This document shows, in pieces, positions 8,491-19,652 of a DNA stretch of 64,000 nt (position 1 is its first letter; every line of letters starts with the position of its first letter). The DNA comes from Salipiger sp. CCB-MM3. GTDB taxonomy: Bacteria > Pseudomonadota > Alphaproteobacteria > Rhodobacterales > Rhodobacteraceae. Where the stretch lies: contig NZ_CP014596.1 of NCBI RefSeq assembly GCF_001687105.1, positions 1 through 64,000 on the forward strand, in the 5' to 3' direction. The notes below the pieces were generated by a model, which was not told where the DNA came from, made no database searches, and worked only from the letters and a program-made list of their open reading frames with translations. Position numbers and translations under genes: made by a program.

Positions 8491-10302
8491 CTACTCTTCG
8501 CTAGCCTGCCCTTCACCAGTCTGCGCCACGAGGTGCCCGCCGCCCACGTCGATAAGCGGCAGGCGCGCCGGAGCGTCGCCCAGCGGACGGATCGGGGACG
8601 GCATCTCTCCGGCGGGGCGCACATGCGCGCGGCCCTTGCGCGACGGATCGGGGATGGGCACCGCGTCGAGCAGGCGCTGCGTGTAGGGATGGCGCGGATC
8701 GCCAAAGACCTGATCGCGCGTGCCCATCTCGACGATCTGCCCCAGATACATCACCGCCAGCCGGTCCACGACGTTCTCGACCACCGCCATGTCGTGGCTG
8801 ATGAAGAGGTATGACACGCCCATCTCTTCCTGCAGCTCTTCGAGCAGAGCCAGAACCCGCGCCTGTACCGACACATCCAGCGCCGAGACGCTCTCGTCGC
8901 AGATGATCAGCCGGGGCTTCAGCGCCAAGGCGCGGGCGACGCAGATGCGCTGGCGCTGACCGCCGGAAAACTCATGCGGATAGCGGGTCATCTGCTCGGG
9001 CGTCAGGCCGACGCGCTGGAACAGGTCGGCGGCACGGGCGCGGCGCTCTTCGGCGCTGCCGACGCCGTGGATCAGCAGTGGCTCGGCCACCGCCTCGCCC
9101 ACGGTCATGCGCGGATCGAGCGCGGCCATCGGGTCTTGGAACACCATCTGCACGTCGCGGCAGATCTCCTTGCGACCCTGCGCGGTCAGTTCTGAGAGCT
9201 TCTTGCCCGCGACCTCGATCAGCCCCTGATGCGGCACGAGGCCTGCCAGCGCCTTGGCGATGGTGGATTTGCCGCAGCCGGACTCGCCGACGAGGCCGAA
9301 GGTCTCGCCGGGGCGGATGTCAAAGCTCACCCCCTCGACCGCATGCACACGGTGGGTCGGGCGTCCGAAGAAATTGGCGCCAATGTCGAAATGCACCTGC
9401 GCGTCGATCAGCCGGGCGACGGGCACCGGCGCTTCGGGCGGCAGCGGGGCGGCGCGCGCGGCCCCTGCCCCAAGCCGCGGCACGGCGGCAAGCAGATCGC
9501 GGGTGTAGGGCTGCGCGGGCGCGTCGAAGATCTGCGCCACTGGGCCGGATTCCACCATGCGCCCGGCTTTCATGACCACCACGCGGTCGGCGCTTTCGGC
9601 CACCACGCCCATGTCATGGGTGATGAGGATGATGGCGGTGCCGGTCTCGGCCTGCAGATCGCGCAGCAGATCCAGCACCTCGCGCTGCACGGTGACGTCG
9701 AGCGCGGTGGTCGGCTCGTCGGCGATCAGCAGCGCCGGGCGCATGGCCAGCGCCATGGCGATCATCACGCGCTGCCGCATCCCGCCCGACAGCTCGTGCG
9801 GATATTGGCCCATGCGGCGCTCTGGCTCGGAGATGCGCACCCGGCGCAGTGCTTCGACGGCGGCGGCGCGGGCCTCGCGCTGCGGCAGCGGATCATGCGC
9901 GCGGATCGCCTCGATCAGCTGCGTGCCGATGCGGTGCACCGGGTTGAGCGAGGTCATCGGCTCCTGAAAGATCATCGCCACCTTCGCCCCGCGCAGGCCA
10001 CGCATCTCGGCCTCGGGCAGCGCGGGAAGATCGGTGCCCTCGAGCAGCGCCTGCCCGGAGGTGACCGAGACGTTGTTGGGCAAAAGCCCCATCAGCGCCA
10101 GCGAGGTGATCGATTTGCCCGAACCCGACTCCCCGGCGACGGCCAGCGTCTCGCCCGCTGCCAGATCAAAGCTCAGCCCCTCGACGATGGGCCGCAGCGT
10201 GCCGCGGTCGCGCACCGAGACGGTCAGCCCTTGAACCGACAGCAGCGGGGTGGCAGCCGCCCCCTGAACGGGGGCAGCCATGGTTTGCGCCAGATGCGTC
10301 AT
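8491..10302 (-). CDS. Fused double ABC ATPase for peptide/amide uptake (DppD-DppF type)
   Basis: The 603-residue protein joins two complete ATPase domains. Each has Walker A (GESGSGKS and GESGCGKS), a signature (LSGGMRQRV and FSGGQRQRI) and Walker B ([12 protein letters not shown] and [12 protein letters not shown]). This equals DppD and DppF of Dpp/Opp importers in one chain, as in GsiA and YejF. The start at 10302 overlaps the stop of the formamidase gene (ATGA), which favours it over an upstream in-frame ATG at 10341. It is the last gene of the amide operon and powers the permease pair at 13030-14837. Confidence 0.9.
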   Translation of the reverse strand: MTHLAQTMAAPVQGAAATPLLSVQGLTVSVRDRGTLRPIVEGLSFDLAAGETLAVAGESGSGKSITSLALMGLLPNNVSVTSGQALLEGTDLPALPEAEMRGLRGAKVAMIFQEPMTSLNPVHRIGTQLIEAIRAHDPLPQREARAAAVEALRRVRISEPERRMGQYPHELSGGMRQRVMIAMALAMRPALLIADEPTTALDVTVQREVLDLLRDLQAETGTAIILITHDMGVVAESADRVVVMKAGRMVESGPVAQIFDAPAQPYTRDLLAAVPRLGAGAARAAPLPPEAPVPVARLIDAQVHFDIGANFFGRPTHRVHAVEGVSFDIRPGETFGLVGESGCGKSTIAKALAGLVPHQGLIEVAGKKLSELTAQGRKEICRDVQMVFQDPMAALDPRMTVGEAVAEPLLIHGVGSAEERRARAADLFQRVGLTPEQMTRYPHEFSGGQRQRICVARALALKPRLIICDESVSALDVSVQARVLALLEELQEEMGVSYLFISHDMAVVENVVDRLAVMYLGQIVEMGTRDQVFGDPRHPYTQRLLDAVPIPDPSRKGRAHVRPAGEMPSPIRPLGDAPARLPLIDVGGGHLVAQTGEGQASEE

Positions 10303-11258
10303 TCGAAGACCGCGCGCGGGAAGTAGAAAGAGACCACCCAATTCGGCGCGTCGACGATCTCGGAGATCCGCAGATCGCCGCAGGTCGAGACCAGCATATA
10401 GGCGTCGACCGCCGACATGCCGTGCTGCGCGCAGAGCAGATCGACCATGCCCGCCACCGCGTCGCGCGCACCGCTCATCAGGTCGGGCCCGACGCCGGTG
10501 GTGACCTCATAGCCTTTGGCGTCGAGATGGTTGGTCACCGGTCCCGCCGTGGTGAAGCGCGGCATCTTGAGGTTCGCGCCCTTCACCAGATCGAGCGTCA
10601 GCGTCACATCCATCGGGCTTTCGATGGCGGTGCCGCAGACCTCGCCGTCGCCCTGCGCCGCGTGGGTGTCGCCCACCGAGAAGAGCGCCCCCGCCACCTC
10701 GACCGGCAGGTAGAGCACCGTGCCCGCCGAGATGTCGCGGATGTCGAGGTTGCCGCCCGTGCGCCGCGGCGGCACGATCGAATGCAGGCCGGGCTCGGCC
10801 AGCGCGACGCCGATGGTGCCGGTGAACGGCTTCAGCGGCACCTTGCCGGTGCTGCCCCAAAGCGCCGGGGCGAGCGTTTCGGCGTCATATTTCCACAGGG
10901 TCAGCGCCGGGTCGGTGAACTGATCGGCCAAAAGGCCAAAGCCCGGAATATTCGCCGTCCAGCCCCATGCCGAGCCTTCCTGCACCCGCGGGGCAAAGCC
11001 TTCGAGGGTGATTTTCAGCGCGTCACCGGGTTCGGCTCCGTCGATGTAGATCGGGCCGGAGACCGGGTTGATCTTGCCGAAATCGAGCGCCGCCACGTCG
11101 TCGACGGTGCTCGACGGGCCAAGCTGGCCCGCCGAAGAATCCATGCAGTTGAACAGGATCGTACTGCCCGGCGCGACCGTCTCGACCGGGGCAATGGAAT
11201 TGTCCCAGCCGAAATGATGCTGCGCGCCGTGGATGGTGTAATCGCAGTGTTTGCACAT
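10299..11258 (-). CDS. fmdA: Formamidase/acetamidase family amidohydrolase
   Basis: This 319-residue enzyme belongs to the FmdA/AmdA family, which hydrolyses formamide or acetamide to ammonia and the acid. Family features include the early DDVAALDFGKINPVSGPIYI stretch, HAAQGDGEVCGTAIE near residue 190, and the C-terminal DLRISEIVDAPNWVVSFYFP. The length is in the normal range of the acetamidase/formamidase family. It lies four bases after the binding-protein gene and overlaps the ATPase gene, so import and hydrolysis are translated together. The AmiC/AmiR genes at the head of the operon support a short-chain amide substrate; formamide versus acetamide cannot be decided here. Confidence 0.88.
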   Translation of the reverse strand: MCKHCDYTIHGAQHHFGWDNSIAPVETVAPGSTILFNCMDSSAGQLGPSSTVDDVAALDFGKINPVSGPIYIDGAEPGDALKITLEGFAPRVQEGSAWGWTANIPGFGLLADQFTDPALTLWKYDAETLAPALWGSTGKVPLKPFTGTIGVALAEPGLHSIVPPRRTGGNLDIRDISAGTVLYLPVEVAGALFSVGDTHAAQGDGEVCGTAIESPMDVTLTLDLVKGANLKMPRFTTAGPVTNHLDAKGYEVTTGVGPDLMSGARDAVAGMVDLLCAQHGMSAVDAYMLVSTCGDLRISEIVDAPNWVVSFYFPRAVFE

Positions 11259-11262
11259 GGGA

Positions 11263-12882
11263 TCACTCGGTCACATAGACGTAGTCATAGTTCACCGGGA
11301 TCGAGACCGGATCGACGTAGAGCGCGTCATCGCCGCCCATGCGCTCGGACTTCATGGTGTAGCGCTGCTCGTTGAACACCGGCACCCAAGGCGCTTCTTC
11401 CATCACCTTCATGTAGACGTCCGACCACATCTCGAGCCGCTCGGGCGCCGAAGGATCGGTGAAGCTGTCGGCTTCGGTGGCCATGGCGTCGATGCTTTCG
11501 TCGCAGAACTTCGACCAGTTCCAGCCGCCCTCGCCCGCACCGGCGCAGCCGAGGATCGGGCCGTAGAAGTTCGAGGGATCGGGGAAGTCGGCGATCCACG
11601 CCATGCCGCCCGACCAGATCATCGGCGCCTCACCGGCACCGCCGGCCTCGATCACATTGGCCTGCGCCAGCGAGCGGATTTCCACATCCACGCCGATCGC
11701 CTTCAGGTCCTGCTGGATCGCCTGCGCGATGCGCGGGTTGGGGTCGGTGTTCATCACGTAAAGCTCGGTCGAGAAGCCGTCTTCCAGACCCGCTTCGGCG
11801 AGCTTGGCCTTGGCAGCCTCGGCGTCGAAGGCATAACCCTCGTAGCCTTCGGTGTAGCCAGGCATCGACGGCGGCAACGGCTGGGTCGCGGGCACCGCGC
11901 GGCCGTTGATGATCTGGGTGATGCGCTCTTTGTTGATCGCCATGTTGATGGCTTCGCGCACCTCAAGCTTGTCGAGCGGCTCCATGCCGACGTTGAGGGT
12001 GATATAGCCGGTGTGCAGCTGGCCGCCCTCGACCACGCGCTCGGCCTGCGCCGGATCGCCCATGACCTCTTGGAATTTCGCCGGCGGGATGCCGTCGCCG
12101 GGCACATCCACCTCGCCCTGTTGCAGGCGCAGCAGCGCGACGATCGGCTCTTGGCCCACTTCGAAGGTCACGCCGTCGAGATAGGGCACGCCGTCGCGCC
12201 AGTAGTCGGCGTTCTTTTCGAACACGAGGCGCTGACCGATGGTCCATTCGCCAAGGCTGAACGCGCCGGTGCCGACCGGGTGCTTGCCGAAGTCGGTGCC
12301 GTATTCGTCCACCGCTTCCTTGGGCACGACCGAGGCGAAGTTCAGCGCCATCACGTGCAGGAAGGTGGCATCGGGGCGCGAGAGGGTGATCTTCACCGTC
12401 AGCGGGTCGACCACTTCGACGCCCGAGAGCGTGTCGGCTTCGCCGCTGGAGATCTCGTCAAAGCCCGCGATGGAGGCGAAGAAGCCCGCGCCGGGCGACT
12501 GTGTTTCGGGGGTGGTGACGCGGTCGAGCGAGTATTTCACGTCTTCGGCGGTCATCTCGCGACCGTTGTGGAATTTCACCCCTTCGCGCAGCTTGAAGGT
12601 GAAGACGGTGCCGTCCTCGCTGACCTCATAGCTTTCGGCAAGGCCGGGGCGCAGTTCGGTGGTGCCGGGCACATAGTCCATCAGACCGTCGAACAGCGAT
12701 TTGATCATCGACCAGTTCTGCCAGTCGTAGCCGATCGCCGGGTCGAGCGTGGCGACATCGTCCTTATAGGTGACGGTGATCATCCCGCCGGGGGTGGCGT
12801 TGGGATCGGGCGTGTAGTCCTGCGCGAGCGCCGGGATCGCCGAGGCGAGCAGGATCGCGGTGGAGGTGAGCAGTGCTTTCAT
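11263..12882 (-). CDS. ABC transporter solute-binding protein, family 5 (DppA/OppA type)
   Basis: This 539-residue protein has a Sec signal peptide (LTSTAILLASAIPALAQDY, cleavage after ALA). It has the SBP_bac_5 fold markers: LAESYEVSEDGTVFTFKLRE near residue 75, then FHNGREMTAEDVKYSLDRV. Family members bind peptides, nickel, glutathione or other small solutes. In this operon the likely ligand is an amide or a short amidated peptide, an inference from the adjacent formamidase. The gene lies 147 bases downstream of the permease genes. Confidence 0.88.
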   Translation of the reverse strand: MKALLTSTAILLASAIPALAQDYTPDPNATPGGMITVTYKDDVATLDPAIGYDWQNWSMIKSLFDGLMDYVPGTTELRPGLAESYEVSEDGTVFTFKLREGVKFHNGREMTAEDVKYSLDRVTTPETQSPGAGFFASIAGFDEISSGEADTLSGVEVVDPLTVKITLSRPDATFLHVMALNFASVVPKEAVDEYGTDFGKHPVGTGAFSLGEWTIGQRLVFEKNADYWRDGVPYLDGVTFEVGQEPIVALLRLQQGEVDVPGDGIPPAKFQEVMGDPAQAERVVEGGQLHTGYITLNVGMEPLDKLEVREAINMAINKERITQIINGRAVPATQPLPPSMPGYTEGYEGYAFDAEAAKAKLAEAGLEDGFSTELYVMNTDPNPRIAQAIQQDLKAIGVDVEIRSLAQANVIEAGGAGEAPMIWSGGMAWIADFPDPSNFYGPILGCAGAGEGGWNWSKFCDESIDAMATEADSFTDPSAPERLEMWSDVYMKVMEEAPWVPVFNEQRYTMKSERMGGDDALYVDPVSIPVNYDYVYVTE

Positions 12883-13029
12883 TTTGTCGTTTTCCCTGTT
12901 GCTTGTGGTGACCGTTGTCCGTGAGTGGTGGTGTCCGGTCTTGTCGTGCGTGGTCTTTGGGTCGTTTTGGGTCGTGAGTGGTGGTGGATGTGGTCCCTAA
13001 AAAATAGGCGGGACCGGGGGTAATGAGGG
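12883..13029 (-). repeat. Intergenic gap with a 13-base direct repeat
   Basis: Between the permease stop and the binding-protein start, GTGAGTGGTGGTG occurs twice (12921-12933 and 12974-12986) in a G/T-rich stretch as written on the plus strand. On the transcribed strand a T6 run (plus A's at 13000-13005) sits between GTCCC and GGGAC. This may be an RNA processing or attenuation region that adjusts binding-protein expression, but no strong terminator stem is evident. Confidence 0.45.
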
Positions 13030-13950
13030 TCAGCGCAGCTTGATGCGCGGGTCGATGAACGGGGTGATCAGGTCGGCCAGCAGATTGCCGAGCACGATGG
13101 CTGTGGCCGAGACCATGGTGACGCCCATGATGATCGGGATGTCGACGCGCTGGATCGCCTGCCACGCCAGCTGTCCAATGCCGGGCCAGCCGAAGACGCT
13201 CTCGACGACGACGATGCCGCCCATGAAGATACCGATGTCGATGCCGATCATCGCGATGATCGGAAGGATGGCGTTGGGCAGCGCGTGGCGCAGCAGCACC
13301 CGGCCCCGCGTTAGCCCCTTGGCACGGGCGGTGCGGATGTAGTCCTGCCGCAGCACGTCGACCATCGACGAGCGCATCATCCGGCTGTACCAGCCCGAGC
13401 CCATGATCCCCAGCGTCACCGCGGGCAGCACGAGGTGGGCAAAGGTGCCGTAGCCGCCGATGGGGAACCACCCCAGCTGCACCGCAAAGAGATAGAGCAG
13501 CAGCAGGCCGACCACGAATTGCGGCGCCGAGACCGCGACGAAGCTGGTCACCATCAGGCCCTGATCGAGCGGGCGGCCCCGGAACACGGCGGCGACGATG
13601 CCCAGCGTCAGCCCGATCAGCAGCTCGCAGACGATCCCGCCTGCCATGAGCAGCAGCGAGGCCGGGAGCCGCGCGGCGATCAGCGTCGAGACCTCGGTCT
13701 TTTGCAGGTAGCTGCGGCCCATGTCGCCCTGCACCAGCCCGGTGAGATAGCGCCAGTATTGCACCATCAGCGGCTGATCGAGGCCCAGCTGATGGCGGAT
13801 GTTCTCGACCGTCTGCGCCGTGGCCGAGCGCCCGGCGATCTGGCGCACCGGGTCGGCGGGCAGCACGTAGAGCAGCAGGAAGGTGATGAAGCTCACGCCC
13901 AGCAGGATCAGCGCAGATTGGATCAGGCGGCGGGTCAGGTAACCGAGCAT
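13030..13950 (-). CDS. ABC transporter permease, DppB type
   Basis: This 306-residue permease begins MLGYLTRRLIQSALILLGVS and has the family's long periplasmic loop after helix 1 (GRSATAQTVENIRHQLGLDQ), which marks it as DppB rather than DppC. The EAA loop DYIRTARAKGLTRGRVLLRH sits near residue 210. The ATG at 13950 shares its A with the TGA of the upstream permease gene (TGATG), which fixes the start. A longer in-frame extension to 14376 is antisense-like noise from the neighbouring gene. Confidence 0.9.
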   Translation of the reverse strand: MLGYLTRRLIQSALILLGVSFITFLLLYVLPADPVRQIAGRSATAQTVENIRHQLGLDQPLMVQYWRYLTGLVQGDMGRSYLQKTEVSTLIAARLPASLLLMAGGIVCELLIGLTLGIVAAVFRGRPLDQGLMVTSFVAVSAPQFVVGLLLLYLFAVQLGWFPIGGYGTFAHLVLPAVTLGIMGSGWYSRMMRSSMVDVLRQDYIRTARAKGLTRGRVLLRHALPNAILPIIAMIGIDIGIFMGGIVVVESVFGWPGIGQLAWQAIQRVDIPIIMGVTMVSATAIVLGNLLADLITPFIDPRIKLR

Positions 13951-14837
13951 CAGTCGTTGCCCCTCTGCGTCGGGTCGAGCACGTCGCGCAGCGCGTCGCC
14001 CACGAGGTTGAAGGCCAGCGCCAGCAGCAGGATCGCCGCGCCGGGGATGAACACCAGCCAGGGGGCTGCCTGGAAGTAGGTCTGGTTCTCGAAGATGATG
14101 TTGCCCCAGCTGGGGGTCGGCGGCTGCACGCCCACGCCCAGAAAGCTCAGCGTCGCCTCCAGCAGCACGGTGACCGAGATGCCCAGCGTGCCCCAGACGA
14201 TCAGCGTCGGAATGAGGTGCGGCAGGATGTGGCGGAAAAGGATGCGGGCCTGCGAGGCGCCGAGGGTCTTCTCGGCGGCGATGAACTCGCGCTCGGCAAG
14301 GCTGGTGGTCTCGGTATAGACCACGCGGGCGGTCTGCACCCAGTTGACCAGGGCGATGACCATGGCGACGATCCACAGCGAGGGCTGGAAAATCGCCGCA
14401 AGGCAGATCGCCAGCAAGAGCGCCGGGAAGGCCATCATCAGATCGGTGAAGCGCATCAGCAGCGCGCCGAACCAGCCGCGCACGAAGCCCGCCAGAACGC
14501 CCACGAGCGTGCCGATGATCAGCGCCACGCCGTTCGCCACCACGCCGATGATCAGCGAGGTCCGCGCGCCGTAAAGGATGCGGGTGAAGAGATCGCGCCC
14601 AAGAAGGTCCGTCCCCATGAGGAAATCCCCGCCCGGCGGCAGCGGCTCGCCATAGAGCGACAGCCCCTCGAAAAGCTGCTCATCCGGCGCGAACGGGGCG
14701 ATCCACGGCGCGAAAACCGCGCCGCCGACCACCAGAACGATGATCGCCAGCCCGAAAAGCGCCAGCTTGCGGCGCAGCAGGCGGCGCAGGGCGCCCGCCG
14801 GAGCGGTGCCGGCAAGGGATGCGGTGGTGTCAGCCAT
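13950..14837 (-). CDS. ABC transporter permease, DppC type
   Basis: This 295-residue permease has the N-terminal DppC signature (helix 1 followed by GTDLLGRDLFTRILYGARTS near residue 75) and the EAA loop REFIAAEKTLGASQARILFR near residue 185. It forms the channel with the DppB-type subunit. Here dppC precedes dppB, the reverse of the classic E. coli order. Its 5' end overlaps the end of the AmiR-like gene by 8 bases, so it is co-translated with the regulators. Confidence 0.9.
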   Translation of the reverse strand: MADTTASLAGTAPAGALRRLLRRKLALFGLAIIVLVVGGAVFAPWIAPFAPDEQLFEGLSLYGEPLPPGGDFLMGTDLLGRDLFTRILYGARTSLIIGVVANGVALIIGTLVGVLAGFVRGWFGALLMRFTDLMMAFPALLLAICLAAIFQPSLWIVAMVIALVNWVQTARVVYTETTSLAEREFIAAEKTLGASQARILFRHILPHLIPTLIVWGTLGISVTVLLEATLSFLGVGVQPPTPSWGNIIFENQTYFQAAPWLVFIPGAAILLLALAFNLVGDALRDVLDPTQRGND

Positions 14838-15432
14838 GATCGCTGCCTTCCTCTGGCTCGGGATTGTGTGCCGCGACGATCCGGTCCGCCGCCTCTTCGA
14901 AGCTCACCCGCCATGCCATCGCCATGGCGCGCAGCTGCTCGTAGGCCTGATCCTCGGTCTTGCCGCGCGCCGCGAGCAGCGCGACGGCGCGCACCACGGT
15001 CTGGCGCTGGCCGAGGCGGCGGCGCAGCGCGTCGATCTCGCCCGACTTCTCGACGCGCGCATCAAAGGTGGCGCGGGCGATCAGCAGCGCCGAATAGACG
15101 CCGCCATCGCCGACCGGCTTCAGGATCTGCGCGTCGGCGCCGAAGTTCATCAGCCATTCGATGCGCCCCGGTGCCTCGGACCCGATCAGCGCGATGGTCG
15201 GCAGCGGCGCCTCGCCCGGCTCCCATGGGAACTGGTCGTCATAGGCGGTGTCGACGTCGATAAAGAGGTAGTCCGCGCCGCGCGCCGAGGCGGGCAGATC
15301 GGGCCAATGGCAATCGACCTCAAGCCCGATGGCCTGCAACTGGCGCACCAGCGCGGTGACTGTGGCGTGCGGACGGTGGAGGATCGCGGCCTTTGCGCCG
15401 CCCAGATCGGGAATGCGCAGCCGCCGTCTCAT
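14830..15432 (-). CDS. amiR: AmiR-type antitermination regulator (ANTAR domain)
   Basis: This 200-residue protein has an N-terminal pseudo-receiver domain (residues ~10-130) and a C-terminal ANTAR RNA-binding domain (LGQRQTVVRAVALLAARGKT, then YEQLRAMAMAWRVSFEEAAD). In Pseudomonas aeruginosa, AmiR binds leader RNA and prevents termination unless sequestered by AmiC. The start at 15432 overlaps the amiC stop (ATGA), matching the tight amiC-amiR coupling of that system. The leader ahead of amiC holds a terminator-like structure, so the target is likely in cis. Confidence 0.85.
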   Translation of the reverse strand: MRRRLRIPDLGGAKAAILHRPHATVTALVRQLQAIGLEVDCHWPDLPASARGADYLFIDVDTAYDDQFPWEPGEAPLPTIALIGSEAPGRIEWLMNFGADAQILKPVGDGGVYSALLIARATFDARVEKSGEIDALRRRLGQRQTVVRAVALLAARGKTEDQAYEQLRAMAMAWRVSFEEAADRIVAAHNPEPEEGSDHG

Positions 15433-16529
15433 TTCACCACCCGCAGCTTGGTCGGCGCGGTCTCGCGCTCGCGGGTGAGATAGGGATCGCCCTCGACCGG
15501 CGCTTCGGTGCGCAGCGGCACGAAGGCCCCGTCGCGCACCTGCGCGATGGCCACCGGCAGGCGGGTGTGATGGGTGCGGGCACAAAGGCCCATGGCCGCC
15601 GCGCGCGGCTGCGCCAGCAGATCCGACAGCGGCAGGTTTTCGGCACCCGGCGCATCCGCCAGAAGCCGCGCCAGCATCATCACCGAGGCGTGCCCCGCCG
15701 CTTCCAGCGACGAGCCAAAGTCTTCGCGCCCGAAGTTGCCCGGCAGCGCCGGGTGCTGGCCGCGGAACCAAGGCCCCGCCGAGATCAGCCCCTCGGCCGC
15801 CGCCCCCATTGCAGGCAGCTCGCACTCGGTGACATTGCACGACAGCACCGGGCAGCGCCCCGAGGCGAAGAAGGGATCGCGCTGCCGCAGTTCGGCCATC
15901 GCCGACAGGAAGGCGTATTGCGACGGGCCAATCAGCTGGTTGAGCACGAAGTCGGGCTTGAGATCAGCGATCTCCTCGACGATCCGGGTGATCTCGGTGG
16001 AGCCGAGCGGCAGGTAGCGCTCACCCAGAACCTCACCGCCAGCGCGCATGCCGATCTCGCGCGCCAGTCGGTTCATCTCCCAGCCCCAGATGTAGTTGGA
16101 GCCGGTCAGATAGCTGCGCGTGCCGAACTCGGCAAACACGTAATCGAGCAGCGGCAGCAGGTGCTGATTGGGGCTGGCGTGGGTGTAGACGATGCGGTCA
16201 GAGGCCTCGAACCCCTCGTAGGGGGCGGGATACCACAGCGCGCCATCCATCCGCTCCAGCGCCGGGATCACCTCCTTGCGGCTCCACGAGGTGGTGCAGC
16301 CGATGACATGGCGCGCGCCGCTGCCCTGCAGGATTTCCTCGCAGAGCGGCGCATAGGCATCCACATTGCCCTGCGGATCGCGCTCGACCGGGCGGAAGGT
16401 GACATCGAGGGAGGCGTCCGCGTTGACCTCTGCGATCGCCTTCAGCGCCCCGGTGCGGCTTGCCTCGCTGATGAGGCTGTAGGTTCCAGAGCGGGAAAAC
16501 AGGATCCCAAGGTCTATCTCGCGCGTCAC
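15429..16529 (-). CDS. amiC: AmiC-type amide sensor, negative regulator of AmiR
   Basis: This 366-residue protein has the periplasmic-binding-protein fold of AmiC/FmdD (DLGILFSRSGTYSLISEASR at the N-terminus, then GSNYIWGWEMNRLAREIGM). It lacks a signal peptide, as expected for a cytoplasmic sensor. In the known system, ligand-free AmiC sequesters AmiR and amide releases it. It is the first gene of the operon, starting with GTG at 16529 after a strong AGGAGG site. The related FmdD/UrtA transport proteins carry signal peptides, so its absence favours a regulatory role. Confidence 0.85.
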   Translation of the reverse strand: MTREIDLGILFSRSGTYSLISEASRTGALKAIAEVNADASLDVTFRPVERDPQGNVDAYAPLCEEILQGSGARHVIGCTTSWSRKEVIPALERMDGALWYPAPYEGFEASDRIVYTHASPNQHLLPLLDYVFAEFGTRSYLTGSNYIWGWEMNRLAREIGMRAGGEVLGERYLPLGSTEITRIVEEIADLKPDFVLNQLIGPSQYAFLSAMAELRQRDPFFASGRCPVLSCNVTECELPAMGAAAEGLISAGPWFRGQHPALPGNFGREDFGSSLEAAGHASVMMLARLLADAPGAENLPLSDLLAQPRAAAMGLCARTHHTRLPVAIAQVRDGAFVPLRTEAPVEGDPYLTRERETAPTKLRVVK

Positions 16530-16544
16530 GGCGCCCTCCTAAAA

Positions 16545-16611
16545 CGAAAAAAGCCCCGCTGATCCCAACCGCCCAAGAGGACGGAATGCGGGATCGCGAG
16601 GCGCTTTTGCC
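16545..16611 (-). promoter_or_regulatory. amiC leader with mutually exclusive hairpins and an intrinsic terminator
   Basis: Read on the minus strand, TCCCGC (plus 16593-16588) can pair with GCGGGG (16559-16554), directly followed by CTTTTTT (16553-16547): a terminator stem and U-run. The same C's can instead pair as GATCCC (16595-16590) with GGGATC (16566-16561), enclosing an inner stem CCGTCC/GGGCGG with a UCUU loop. A small hairpin GGC-AAAAGC-GCC with a six-base loop lies just upstream (16611-16600). A TTGACA box is at plus 16650-16655. This layout is what an AmiR-controlled leader should look like. Confidence 0.6.
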
Positions 16612-16797
16612 GACTATGTTGCGTTGAGCATCGGCGCGGAGAGGACGCGCTGTCAACGCTCTTGCCGGGCGGTGCCAAGGGTGCCGCTAAGGAAATCGCG
16701 GCGTTTGCTGATAATTTGTGCCGCCATGACACCCTTGGGCGACCATCCCGACGCAGTTTTCTACCCTAAGGCGGCGCTCGCCCCCGGTTTGGCGCGG

Positions 16798-17523
16798 CTA
16801 CCCCGCGAGCCACGCCTTGGCCTGCGCCATCTCATCGGCGCGGAAGTGCCGCGCGTCGAGGCCGAAGGCACGCTTGCCGATCTGCACTGCCATCTCCTGC
16901 CAGCCCGCATCGCCGACCACCGCTGCACGGTGCACGCGCTTGGCGTGGCCGCGCACCAGAAAGAAGTGGTCGCGCAGCGCGTCCAGCCCCTGCCAGCCGT
17001 CGAAATCACGCAGGTCGATGAGCAGCCGGATCGTCTCATGCTCGGCGAAATAGCTGTCGAGATCGCCGATCGCCTCTTCATAGGCCGCGCCATCGACTTT
17101 GCCGCGCAGCCGCACTTGCAGCAGCCCGTCGCCAAGGTCTTCCTGCTGGATCGTGCCGAGACTTTCGCGCAGCCAGCGCCGCGCCGCGTCGGCGTCCTTC
17201 ATCTCGAAGGTGGCGACCGGACAGGGCATGAAGACGGAAAAGCCGCCAACCGTCCGGCGCAGCATCTTGTCGTCCGAGACGAGGGCAATGCGGTCGAAGC
17301 CGCGCCAGTGCTTGAGCCCGGTCCGCGCATCCTGAAACAGCGCGCCGAGGGTGAAATCCGACGGGCGCGCCTCGACGGTCGCCAGCAGCCGTAGCCGATT
17401 GCCCGCCGTAAGCGCCTTGTCGAGCGCGGGCATCAGCGTGTCGCGATAGTCGGCATCGGTGATCGGCGCTGTCATGCGCATCTCAAGGATGCCGTGTTCT
17501 CCGGTGTCGTGAACTTCGATCAT
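16798..17523 (-). CDS. Tandem SpoIIAA-like (STAS-related) protein
   Basis: This 241-residue cytoplasmic protein contains two copies of a ~115-residue SpoIIAA-like unit. The first has ADYRDTLMPALDKAL and the second GAAYEEAIGDLDSYFAEHE; each is followed by a strand-loop with Arg/Asp (LLATVEARPSDF and LLIDLRDFDGWQG). No enzyme motif or membrane segment is visible. Single-domain members are widespread and their function is unclear. The ATG at 17523 is chosen because GGGAGGA precedes it at good spacing. It is divergent from the N-ATPase operon. Confidence 0.7.
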   Translation of the reverse strand: MIEVHDTGEHGILEMRMTAPITDADYRDTLMPALDKALTAGNRLRLLATVEARPSDFTLGALFQDARTGLKHWRGFDRIALVSDDKMLRRTVGGFSVFMPCPVATFEMKDADAARRWLRESLGTIQQEDLGDGLLQVRLRGKVDGAAYEEAIGDLDSYFAEHETIRLLIDLRDFDGWQGLDALRDHFFLVRGHAKRVHRAAVVGDAGWQEMAVQIGKRAFGLDARHFRADEMAQAKAWLAG

Positions 17524-17548
17524 GGCCGTATCCTCCCGCCGCAATTAT

Positions 17549-17561
17549 GCGCCAATGGCGC
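17549..17561. promoter_or_regulatory. Short palindrome ahead of the SpoIIAA-like gene and atpD
   Basis: GCGCC-AAT-GGCGC is a perfect 5-bp dyad with a three-base centre, extending imperfectly to ATGCGCC/GGCGCGCAT. It lies in the 258-base divergent region between 17523 and 17782. It could be an operator or only GC-rich coincidence. Confidence 0.3.
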
Positions 17562-17658
17562 GCATCGGCAAAGTCCCGGCAGAGACTGTCACGCAGTCCT
17601 GAACCCGGCGGATCGCGGCGTGCGCGTGCCTGAGCTTTTGTCTGTGCCTGCCCGTTAG

Positions 17659-19651
<1,993 letters not shown>

Positions 19652-19652
<1 letters not shown>

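Noticed and set aside
13030..14376. 448-residue form of the DppB-type permease
   Set aside because: The extra N-terminal 142 residues are Arg/His/Pro-rich and overlap dppC in another frame; the TGATG junction at 13950 marks the true start.
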